Below are positions 1 to 6,322 of a DNA stretch of 7,873 nt, one piece after another; position 1 is the first letter of the stretch; each line of letters starts with the position of its first letter. Where the stretch lies: contig CAZAZF010000030.1 of assembly GCA_964489555.1 (NCBI GenBank), positions 1 through 7,873 of the forward strand, read 5' to 3'. The position numbers and the translations under genes were made by a program. The notes beneath the pieces are model-generated. The model searched no databases and had not been told where the DNA came from. It saw only the letters and a list, made by a program, of their open reading frames with translations. Source of the stretch: JAAZGD01 sp964489555. GTDB taxonomy: Bacteria > Bacillota > Clostridia > Peptostreptococcales > Anaerovoracaceae.

Positions 1-78
1 AGTGTTGATCTCTTTTTTTATTTCTCTTAAAACTCCACAACTATTTTACACTATCAACGCAAAACACATTCTTAGGAA
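1..78. other. Upstream intergenic segment without a recognisable gene
   Basis: AT-rich DNA with a T-rich run (about 10-27) on the + strand that could be the tail of a terminator belonging to a gene left of the window; its stem is not visible, so this is not called. GTTGAT (4-9) and ATCAAC (53-58) are inverted copies 43 bases apart, probably chance. No credible coding frame was seen. Confidence 0.4.
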
Positions 79-107
79 TTGAACCTTTGGTGAAAGGAAG
101 GTATAAT
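79..107 (+). promoter_or_regulatory. Sigma-A-type promoter of the hydrolase-cyclase unit
   Basis: The -35 element TTGAAC (79-84) and a perfect -10 TATAAT (102-107) are separated by exactly 17 bases. Transcription should start near 113-115, giving a 5' leader of only about 28 bases before the ATG at 142. The spacer region carries an inverted repeat, CCTTT (84-88) and AAAGG (93-97) around GGTG, placed where a repressor or activator could act. No named operator consensus was recognised. Confidence 0.85.
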
Positions 108-141
108 CAAAAAAAGCTGTGTGGAGTGGAAGGAGGCGATT

Positions 142-1644
142 ATGAAAAAACTGATAGGGGCATTTGTGGTTGTTGTTGGTATTCTTGTCATTTCGGTAGG
201 AATCATGTTTGCATTTCAAATATGCCCTCCTGAAGGACCTTGGCCGACGCCTCCCTGGTGTGAGAAGCAAGAAGGAGAGGGTGAGATTTTTGTTTCGGTA
301 CCCTTTTGGACAGAAGGGGAGGTGTATATAGGTACGGAAGATAATCCGAAAATGATTCTTATGGAAAAGATAAATGAAGTTTCCTATTTCACGAATCAAG
401 GGGATTTGATTTCCAAAAACGGGACGTATTTCTATACCAGAGGGTCCTGGGATACTTGTGAAATACAAGTACCAAGGATTTATCGTGGGAAAAGCGTCAA
501 AGACGCAGTGTTGGGGTGGGCGGATTTGACGGGTCCTTCCTTAAGCAGCGATTTTCAGCGGGGGGTTGTTTTTGGTGGCATGTTTTGGCCGGATCACAAT
601 TTCCCATTGATAAACAAGAACTACGAGGTGCTGCAAGAATTTGGAGTACAATATATTGCAGTGGTTCCAAACTGGTTTGTATTTCCCGACTATCGAGGGA
701 TGGACATCAGACCTTTTTACCGCCACGATGGAGAATTCCCCAATGATACCAATTGGATTACACCCACCTTGACGGATGAAGAATTAACGGATATTGTGAA
801 AGGTGCGCAGGAAAAAGGAATCAAAGTGGTTTTAAAACCCCATTTGGACCCCATCGATTTTGGAATGCCCGGACATGAGGCACGAGGCGCCTTTCATCCA
901 GAAGATTGGGATGTTTGGTTTGAAAAATATACGGACTTTATTTTACATTATGCCAAGCTTTCTGAGGAGTTGGGAATTGAAATTTTAATTATTGGAACAG
1001 AGCTGGATACCGCCACCATGGAGGCTTTGGATGACTATGGGGCACCTCCCGATGCTACAGAAAGATGGCGGAAAATGATTGGCCAGATTCGCCAAGTCTA
1101 TTCGGGGTTTCTTACCTACTCGGTTGCTTGTGAGGAAGGAGGAGAAGGTCCTTCCAACATTAAGTTTTGGGATGATTTGGATTTCATTGGATTTGAGCCT
1201 TACTTTGGCCTTACAGAAAAAAACAATCCGAGCATAGAAGAAATGAAAGAGGCCTTTGACCGTGCTTTTGACCAATATGCAAAACCTCTTTATGAGAAAT
1301 ACGGAAAGCCTGTCTTATTAACAGAAGTCAATGTGTATAGTTTCGACGGAGTTAACAGAGACCCCATCGGTTTGGCAGTACGGGAACAATATCCGGGGCC
1401 AGACAGCATTGAAAATCTTCCTGTTGATCACCAAGAGCAGGCGGATTACTATGAGGCCTTTTTCCAATCGGTAACAGAGCGGGATTGGATTAAAGGCTGT
1501 TATTGGTGGGGATGGTATTTAGACACCACCATAGAGAAAGCAGATTCTTGGCTTAAAGAAGATCCCTACGATCCTTTTGTAAGAAAACGGGCAGGACAGG
1601 TTTTAAAGAAATGGTATGTGGAGAGGGAAGAAGACAAGATATAA
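142..1644 (+). CDS. Membrane-anchored GH113-like glycoside hydrolase (beta-mannanase family fold)
   Basis: A 500-residue protein predicted to hydrolyse a beta-linked polysaccharide outside the cell. The start at 142 is chosen because AAGGAGG (130-136) sits 5 bases upstream; a GTG at 121 in the same frame lacks such a site. Residues 1-26 are KK followed by a long hydrophobic stretch, a signal anchor or signal peptide. The following Cys-28 has no proper lipobox, so a lipoprotein is unlikely. The rest reads as a TIM-barrel related to GH113: a 'LKPHLDP' strand, 'IGTELD' with candidate acid/base Glu-287, 'LLTEV' with candidate nucleophile Glu-395, and a late aromatic 'CYWWGWY' segment. The roles of the two glutamates are inferred from where GH113 mannanases carry theirs. 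The Glu-Glu distance (108 residues) and total length are larger than in characterised GH113 mannanases, so the substrate is uncertain; a secreted or capsular polysaccharide is as likely as dietary mannan. It directly abuts the diguanylate cyclase gene. Confidence 0.82.
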   Translation: MKKLIGAFVVVVGILVISVGIMFAFQICPPEGPWPTPPWCEKQEGEGEIFVSVPFWTEGEVYIGTEDNPKMILMEKINEVSYFTNQGDLISKNGTYFYTRGSWDTCEIQVPRIYRGKSVKDAVLGWADLTGPSLSSDFQRGVVFGGMFWPDHNFPLINKNYEVLQEFGVQYIAVVPNWFVFPDYRGMDIRPFYRHDGEFPNDTNWITPTLTDEELTDIVKGAQEKGIKVVLKPHLDPIDFGMPGHEARGAFHPEDWDVWFEKYTDFILHYAKLSEELGIEILIIGTELDTATMEALDDYGAPPDATERWRKMIGQIRQVYSGFLTYSVACEEGGEGPSNIKFWDDLDFIGFEPYFGLTEKNNPSIEEMKEAFDRAFDQYAKPLYEKYGKPVLLTEVNVYSFDGVNRDPIGLAVREQYPGPDSIENLPVDHQEQADYYEAFFQSVTERDWIKGCYWWGWYLDTTIEKADSWLKEDPYDPFVRKRAGQVLKKWYVEREEDKI

Positions 1645-3456
1645 ATGATTGGAGAGGATTTGAAAGGGTTCAAAGAAATGGAAAAGGCTGAATGGGTCTA
1701 TCAAAAAGCGATAGAAAACAGTAAGTGTGCTTTTGCCCGCCACGAAGCCATTTTTGATGGCAAGGGAAAGATGGTAGATTATGCATTTTTAGATATAAAT
1801 CCTTCCTTTGAAGAAATCACGGGCTTAAAAAAAGAAGAAGTGGTGGGCAAGTGGTTTGTCCGTGACATAGCCCAAGACACCAAAGACGCCAGAAGCTGGG
1901 TCAAGAAATACAGCGAAGTGGTAGGGGGAAGTAGGCAGATTGAGTTTGAGGAGTATTCCCGGGAATTTCGAAAGGACTTCACCATAAAAGTTTATCCGGT
2001 GGGGGAGAAAGAATTTGTTACCTTGTTTCTTGATGTTACCTTTGAAAAGAAATTTCATGAAATTGCCAAGTATTTTCGGGACAATATGGGCAACCGCATG
2101 GATTATAATGAGGTCACGAAATATGTTTGCCAGCTTTCCGGTGCAGAATATACGGCTTTTAATCTCTATGACGATGATGGAACCTTTACTACGGTTGCTC
2201 TATGTGGGATTAATAAAAAAATTCAAGCCATTTTGGAGAAGGCCGGCATCATTGTAGAAGGGCGAAAGTGGGAACCGGACCCGGTGCGGGAGGAAAAAAT
2301 AAAGGACAAGGAGATCGCCTTCTTTCCTAACTTGAGAGAATTGGTGGGCTCGGTGTTGCCACAAGAAGTTGTTTTTCTTTTGGAAAAAACCATGGGTCTG
2401 GGTTCGGTTGCGGTGGCAAAAATAAAAAAAGACGAAACAACATTTGGCGATTTCACCTTGTTTTTTAAAGAAAAAGCCACTTTTAAAAACGAAAAATTGT
2501 TCCTCTTATATCTTTCTCAACTGGGATTGTTTATTGAAAAAAGCAGATTGGAACAGTCTTTGAAACGAAGCCAAAACCAATTTTACACCCTGGCGGAATA
2601 CGCTCCTATCGGATTTGTTTCATGCAATACAAAGGGAGAAATTACATATGCCAACAAAAAATTGTTGGAAATATTGGGTTCTCCTTCCCTGGAAGAAACA
2701 AAAAAGATTAATCTGTTGACTTTTCCCAAATTGAAGGTGGCGGGTTTTTCGTCGAAATTGAAGGAAAGCATGAACCGCAATCGATTACTGGTTCATGAGA
2801 TAGAGTATACCAGCCTATGGGGAAAGCATAGTTGGCTACGGGTATACTTTACCCCCACCCAAGAGAATAATCGAGTGGTTGGCATCAATGTTGTGGTGGA
2901 TGATATCACGAAAACCAAAGAAGATGAAGAAAAACTGGTGGAAAAAGCCCAGCGGGATTTTCTTACAAGGGCCTACAATCGATACGCGCTAGAGACCTTA
3001 CTATCGGATTATTTGCTGGAAGCCAAAGAAAAAACCATGGTGAGTTGCATTGCGGTGGTGGATATTGATGCCTTTAAGAAGATTAATGATACCTACGGGC
3101 ATCGGGCGGGAGATACGGTGTTGAAAAGCCTTGCGGCGCGAATTAAGCAAGAACTGCGAGGGAAAGACTTATTGATTCGAACCGGGGGCGACGAGTTTTT
3201 AGTATATTTCCATGATATTCAAAGCGGCGAGAATGCATTGAATCGAATTGAACAACTGTTTCATAAAATCTCTTCCCGGTATCGTTTTGATGATTTGCTG
3301 AAAGATAAACATGTTGAATTGGATGTGCGTTGTAGCATTGGAGCCGTTATGTTTCCGCGGGATGGAGAAACGGTGGAGGTGTTGATGGCGAAAGCCGATG
3401 AGTTATTGTATGAGATTAAAGCCGCAGGAAAAGGGGCTTATCAACTGGCATTGTAG
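1645..3456 (+). CDS. Cytoplasmic PAS-GAF-PAS-GGDEF diguanylate cyclase
   Basis: A 603-residue protein predicted to make cyclic di-GMP from two GTP. In order: PAS about 16-132, GAF-like region about 140-304, second PAS about 305-430, and GGDEF domain about 436-600. The catalytic motif is intact (GGDEF, 514-518), with the upstream metal-binding 'DIDAFKKINDTYGH' block. RGKD at 505-508, five residues before GGDEF, is the classic RxxD inhibitory site, so product feedback is expected. No transmembrane segment and no EAL or HD-GYP domain is present, so it is a soluble synthase sensing cytoplasmic cues. The ATG at 1645 follows the hydrolase stop codon without a gap, implying co-transcription and probable translational coupling. 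Its own ribosome binding site is poor; an in-frame ATG at 1678, preceded by AAAGGG at 9 bases, is a plausible alternative start that leaves all domains intact. The ligands of the sensor domains cannot be read from sequence. Confidence 0.93.
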   Translation: MIGEDLKGFKEMEKAEWVYQKAIENSKCAFARHEAIFDGKGKMVDYAFLDINPSFEEITGLKKEEVVGKWFVRDIAQDTKDARSWVKKYSEVVGGSRQIEFEEYSREFRKDFTIKVYPVGEKEFVTLFLDVTFEKKFHEIAKYFRDNMGNRMDYNEVTKYVCQLSGAEYTAFNLYDDDGTFTTVALCGINKKIQAILEKAGIIVEGRKWEPDPVREEKIKDKEIAFFPNLRELVGSVLPQEVVFLLEKTMGLGSVAVAKIKKDETTFGDFTLFFKEKATFKNEKLFLLYLSQLGLFIEKSRLEQSLKRSQNQFYTLAEYAPIGFVSCNTKGEITYANKKLLEILGSPSLEETKKINLLTFPKLKVAGFSSKLKESMNRNRLLVHEIEYTSLWGKHSWLRVYFTPTQENNRVVGINVVVDDITKTKEDEEKLVEKAQRDFLTRAYNRYALETLLSDYLLEAKEKTMVSCIAVVDIDAFKKINDTYGHRAGDTVLKSLAARIKQELRGKDLLIRTGGDEFLVYFHDIQSGENALNRIEQLFHKISSRYRFDDLLKDKHVELDVRCSIGAVMFPRDGETVEVLMAKADELLYEIKAAGKGAYQLAL

Positions 3457-3493
3457 AACAATCTAGGGGGTCTATCCTGTTTGCTGGTCGATT

Positions 3494-3526
3494 CCGGATT
3501 CTGAAAAGATTCGGTCTCTTGTTTTT
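3494..3526 (+). terminator. Weak candidate terminator after the cyclase gene
   Basis: CCGGAT (3494-3499) pairs with ATTCGG (3509-3514), with one G-T wobble and a 9-base loop, followed by a T-rich tail ending in five Ts (3522-3526). The stem is short and the T run is interrupted, so termination would be partial. The same stretch contains three GATTCNG heptamers (starting at 3490, 3497 and 3508), so it may instead be a protein-binding region ahead of the two-component genes. No convincing promoter was found in 3457-3538. Confidence 0.35.
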
Positions 3527-3538
3527 GAGGGAGTCACC

Positions 3539-5335
3539 ATGAAAACCACAATCATCAAATTAATCATCGTCATAGCCACGGTTTCCCTTACAGCGGCTGC
3601 CATTGTGGGAAGCATCACCTTCTCCCGTAGCTCGGAATATCTTCAGCATGAAATTGAGTCAAACGTGAGGAATACTACGGAAAAGTATGCTAATCAGTTT
3701 AGTGCCATCTTCAAACACACAGAAGGTTTGGTGGACTCCGTAGCCGCCTTCGTTTCCGTTACTTTTGATCCGGAAGAGTTAAAAAAAGATCCCGAATATA
3801 TGGAGAGATACAAGAATGAGCTGCATGGTATTATCCAAGAGGTGGTATCTTCCACAACCATTGACCACGGTCTTTATGTCACATTTAATCCCACGCTTAC
3901 CCCAAACAATGACGAAGTATGGTACATATTCGAGGATGGTGTAGCCACCCAGATTGATGCAGATTTCGAAGCAAACTACAGGGATTTTGAAGAGCCGATA
4001 CCGGAGGACATGCAATATTTCTTCGCTCCATTAGAAACGGTTGGCACAGTATGGACGGGCCCCTACTATGACAAGGACATAGAGATCAATGTTCTTTCTT
4101 GCTCGAAGGCTATTTATGTAGGTGATTTTTTTGTTGGTGTTGCCGGTGCGGATGTGACGACGGAGGATACTACGGATATTGTCAAAGGGATGCATCCGGA
4201 TCCCAACGGTTATGCGTTCCTTCTCAATCAAGAACTTGAACTCATCGTTGCAACGGACAGGGTTCCTGCAAGCACTTTAAAAGAAATGATTCCTGGCGAT
4301 TTTGAAAAGGTGAAACAACAGATGGAAGAGGAACCCGCCGGTAGTCTCCGGATAAGTGTGAACGGAAAAAGATACATTACTGGGTATGCCAGGCTTAATA
4401 ATGGTTGGATACTGGCTATTTCCACCTTTCAGACCGATGCGTTCAGCCCGATATATAACCTGAATCATGTGCTTCTTGGGTTGGGTGTAATCATCTCGCT
4501 TCTCATTATCCTTTTTTCAGTTTTCTTTTCCATTTCATTCTCACGGCCAATTCGAATCCGACAGAGCACTCTGGAAGCACAGAACAGAGAAAAGGATATT
4601 CTTCTTATTTACCAGTCCAAGCAGGCGAAAATTGGTGAAATGGTGGGTAATATTGCCCATCAGTGGAAACAACCCCTAAATAGTATTAATCTGGTGCTGA
4701 CTAACCTCATGGACAGTTATAAATATGGGGAATTGGATGAATCCACCTTGAAGAACAGCATCAACAAAGCAGAATGGATTATCCGCAACATGTCGGATAC
4801 CATAAGCGATTTTATTGGATTCTTATCACCAACGAAGGAAAAAGAACACTTTCATGTCAACGATAGTATTTCTATCGCCTTGTCGCTAATGGAGGAGAGC
4901 CTCCATCATCACGGTATCCGGGTAACTTGCCAAGAGGTAGGCTCTTGCATGACCTATGGATTTGCCAATGAATTTTCCCATGTACTATTCAACATCATCG
5001 GAAATGCGCGAGATGCAATCCTGGCTGAAAACCCCGCAAAAAGGCAGATTGATATTCTAATCAGTAACGATAATGGAACTCTTTCCATACGAGTCATCAA
5101 CCAATATTGTCGTATTGATGAAACCATTCTTTCTCAAGTTTTTGAACCCTATTTTACTACAAAAGAGGAACAGGGCGGAACCGGCATCGGTCTTTACATA
5201 TCAAAGGTTATCATTGAGCAGCGGATGAGCGGAAAAATCTGGTTGGAAAATATTCAAGATGGCGTGTGCTGTGCCATTCAGCTCCCCTGCTCCTCCCCAA
5301 ACAATGGACAGGAGATGGAAAATGGAAATTCATGA
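3539..5335 (+). CDS. dCache-domain sensor histidine kinase (HQWKQPL type) with atypical G1 box
   Basis: A 598-residue membrane kinase expected to phosphorylate the regulator encoded just downstream. A GGAG-type site about 5 bases upstream supports the ATG at 3539. TM1 is about residues 5-26 and TM2 about 310-334. Between them lies a roughly 280-residue extracytoplasmic dCache-like sensor with the typical 'WTGPYYD' (172-178) and 'FFVGVAGADVT' stretches; the amino-acid-binding motif known from some dCache domains was not recognised, so the ligand is open. After TM2 'FSRPI' looks like a HAMP beginning, but only about 25 residues of probable coiled coil separate it from the dimerisation helix, so HAMP is cut short. 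The phospho-acceptor is His-374 in 'IAHQWKQPLN'. In the ATPase domain the N box (Asn-489 in 'IIGNARDAI'), F box ('FEPYFTTK') and G2 box ('GGTGIGL', 546-552) are intact. The expected DxGxG G1 box is replaced by 'INQYCRI' (520-526). The frame is clean, so this is substitution rather than a frameshift. Confidence 0.93.
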   Translation: MKTTIIKLIIVIATVSLTAAAIVGSITFSRSSEYLQHEIESNVRNTTEKYANQFSAIFKHTEGLVDSVAAFVSVTFDPEELKKDPEYMERYKNELHGIIQEVVSSTTIDHGLYVTFNPTLTPNNDEVWYIFEDGVATQIDADFEANYRDFEEPIPEDMQYFFAPLETVGTVWTGPYYDKDIEINVLSCSKAIYVGDFFVGVAGADVTTEDTTDIVKGMHPDPNGYAFLLNQELELIVATDRVPASTLKEMIPGDFEKVKQQMEEEPAGSLRISVNGKRYITGYARLNNGWILAISTFQTDAFSPIYNLNHVLLGLGVIISLLIILFSVFFSISFSRPIRIRQSTLEAQNREKDILLIYQSKQAKIGEMVGNIAHQWKQPLNSINLVLTNLMDSYKYGELDESTLKNSINKAEWIIRNMSDTISDFIGFLSPTKEKEHFHVNDSISIALSLMEESLHHHGIRVTCQEVGSCMTYGFANEFSHVLFNIIGNARDAILAENPAKRQIDILISNDNGTLSIRVINQYCRIDETILSQVFEPYFTTKEEQGGTGIGLYISKVIIEQRMSGKIWLENIQDGVCCAIQLPCSSPNNGQEMENGNS

Positions 5336-6083
5336 GGAAGCATTAAAAGAAATGAAGATCCTCTACATGGAGGATGATCCAATCACGGCGGAGGAGCTGG
5401 GTCAGTTCCTGAAACGGAGAGCTGGCCGGGTCTACATTGCCAACAATGGGGTGGAGGGATTGAAGCTTTTTCACGAACACAACCCGGATATCATCATCGC
5501 AGACCTGTTTCTTCCCATAATGGGAGGCGTGGAAATGGTAAAAACAATCCGGGAAGAAGGATTTCAAACACCGGTAATCATCACTTCGGCGGTGAGTGAT
5601 TCCAATGTCATTCTAAGCGCTGTAGATACGGGGATTCTAAAATATCTGCTGAAACCGATTCATACAACAGAGCTGTTGAAAGAACTGTCGGAATTGGCAG
5701 AGAGGCTGACAGAAAATGCTTCTCAAGGTGCCCATCATTCTTTTCCCAATAAGAAAGAGTTGGAAAGTCGCATCAAAAAAGAGTTCTCTGCTATGTTAAA
5801 GTCCTATACAGGGAAGGGTCCTAAGGATGTTACCGTCTTTATTTCCTCCGGGACTCTTGAAATCTGCGCCACCGAAATCATGACTCCCTACGAGAAAACC
5901 CTGCTTGACAATTTTCATAATCTTGCTATAATTAACCAAAATAGGCGGTTATTCTATCAGATTATGGAAACCCGTTTTTCGGCAGTCATTGGTGAAATTC
6001 TCAATCGGGATGTTCACTTGACAGAAACGGATATTAATTTGAAAGAGGATCGAAGTAAGTTAATATTCCGAATCGGTGTCTGA
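5322..6083 (+). CDS. Response regulator: receiver domain fused to DUF2294/MpsC domain
   Basis: A 253-residue protein. The start at 5322 is chosen because AGGAGA (5310-5315) lies 6 bases upstream; it overlaps the kinase stop by 14 bases, a sign of translational coupling and partnership. Residues 11-125 form a receiver domain: acidic pocket Glu-17/Asp-18/Asp-19, phospho-acceptor Asp-61 in 'IIADLFLP', Ser-89 at the switch Thr/Ser position, and Lys-111 in 'LLKPI'. After a charged linker, residues about 147-250 match the DUF2294/MpsC family, shown by 'YTGKGPKDVTVFI', the downstream 'MTPYEKTL' and a long helix with 'RRLFYQIMETRFS'. Pfam names this family after a Na+-translocating, membrane-potential-generating system, but its biochemical role is poorly known. 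There is no helix-turn-helix, GGDEF, HD-GYP or CheC-like output, so signalling probably runs through protein interaction. A strong terminator complex follows downstream. Confidence 0.88.
   Translation: MEIHEEALKEMKILYMEDDPITAEELGQFLKRRAGRVYIANNGVEGLKLFHEHNPDIIIADLFLPIMGGVEMVKTIREEGFQTPVIITSAVSDSNVILSAVDTGILKYLLKPIHTTELLKELSELAERLTENASQGAHHSFPNKKELESRIKKEFSAMLKSYTGKGPKDVTVFISSGTLEICATEIMTPYEKTLLDNFHNLAIINQNRRLFYQIMETRFSAVIGEILNRDVHLTETDINLKEDRSKLIFRIGV
6039..6066 (+). promoter_or_regulatory. Candidate promoter for the antiporter leader inside the regulator gene end
   Basis: TTGAAA (6039-6044) and TAATAT (6061-6066) are separated by 16 bases. The -35 matches 5 of 6 and the -10 matches 4 of 6 positions of the sigma-A consensus. 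It lies within the last codons of the response-regulator gene and would start RNA near 6073, just ahead of the structured leader. The antiporter may otherwise rely on read-through from the two-component operon. Confidence 0.35.
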
Positions 6084-6095
6084 TGCATCATGCGG

Positions 6096-6201
6096 CCTCC
6101 AACTGGTTTCAGCGGGATGGCCGAAGCTTCAGGAATAGGCGATTTCTTCCATGTTGGAAGGTTAAATTGAAACTGTTCTTATAGCCAATTTAAACCCAAC
6201 A
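6096..6201 (+). promoter_or_regulatory. Putative riboswitch-like leader: aptamer region plus antiterminator
   Basis: Read directly: segment A (CCTCCAAC, 6096-6103) can pair with segment B (6153-6161, GTTGGA-A-GG, one bulged A) as an 8-bp closing stem around about 49 bases. Segment B and its extension (6152-6169) can instead pair with 6186-6201: TGTTGG with CCAACA, and TTAAATTG with CAATTTAA, 14 bp around a small internal loop. That second stem occupies the 5' arm of the terminator at 6192-6221, so the two cannot coexist. A local hairpin CTTCCA-TGT-TGGAAG (6146-6160) can also mask segment B. Within the enclosed region, small hairpins are possible (CTG-GTTT-CAG at 6103-6112; GGCC/GGC pairings at 6119-6140). 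A closing stem that hides an antiterminator strand is the standard layout of a ligand-off transcriptional riboswitch. I do not recognise the aptamer class. NhaC-superfamily transporters are known to sit under lysine, SAM or T-box leaders in other Firmicutes, and Na+ and Li+ riboswitches control cation antiporters. Confidence 0.5.
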
Positions 6202-6224
6202 CATTGATTTGTGTTGGGTTTTTA
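6192..6224 (+). terminator. Strong intrinsic terminator in the antiporter leader
   Basis: AAACCCAACAC (6192-6202) pairs perfectly with GTGTTGGGTTT (6211-6221). One more A-T pair inside gives a 12-bp stem with a 6-base loop, and a T-rich tail (TTTTTATTATT) follows. It could simply end the two-component operon. Its 5' arm is also the target of a competing stem formed with 6152-6169, and it lies 101 bases before the antiporter start, so it may act as the off-switch of an attenuator. Confidence 0.9.
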
Positions 6225-6271
6225 TTATTGTAGCAAAGGATACGTCTATTACCATAAGGAGGGAGGTAGTA

Positions 6272-6283
6272 ATGCAGTTATAA
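6272..6283 (+). other. Three-codon mini-ORF (Met-Gln-Leu-stop) in the antiporter leader
   Basis: ATG CAG TTA TAA follows an unusually strong purine-rich site (AAGGAGG, 6256-6262, 9 bases ahead; GGGAGG, 6261-6266, 5 bases ahead). It begins 51 bases before the antiporter ATG. Immediately after it, AAGGAAT (6282-6288) can pair with ATTCTTT (6293-6299) around TACA, a weak hairpin that overlaps the stop codon. Ribosomes loading or pausing here could alter this hairpin or feed the next start. It may also be a decayed or accidental start. Confidence 0.3.
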
Positions 6284-6322
6284 GGAATTACAATTCTTTG
6301 CAATTTGAGAGGAGGAATGCAA

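Noticed and set aside
121..141. Upstream GTG start for the hydrolase gene
   Set aside because: It lies within a few bases of the predicted transcription start, has no ribosome binding site, and would place acidic residues before the signal anchor; the ATG at 142 has AAGGAGG at ideal spacing.
46..468. Minus-strand 140-residue frame at the left edge
   Set aside because: It runs antisense across a consensus promoter and the start of the hydrolase, and its composition shows no domain-like pattern.
5096..5116. Compensating frameshifts as the cause of the altered kinase G1 box
   Set aside because: The other two forward frames over this stretch give no DNGxG-like sequence, and the protein resumes the family pattern immediately on both sides.
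5259..5321. Longer start for the response regulator, including the ATGs at 5259 and 5304
   Set aside because: The extra residues are Pro/Ser-rich shadow of the kinase C-terminus and lack a ribosome binding site; the ATG at 5322 has AGGAGA 6 bases ahead.
6084..6190. tRNA, T-box, lysine, SAM or c-di-GMP riboswitch
   Set aside because: No cloverleaf, T-box core or recalled core consensus of these aptamers could be found by eye; the element is left unassigned rather than forced into a class.
6305..6322. Earlier TTG or ATG start for the antiporter
   Set aside because: These codons overlap or directly touch the AGAGGAGG site itself, so they cannot use it; 6323 has proper spacing.
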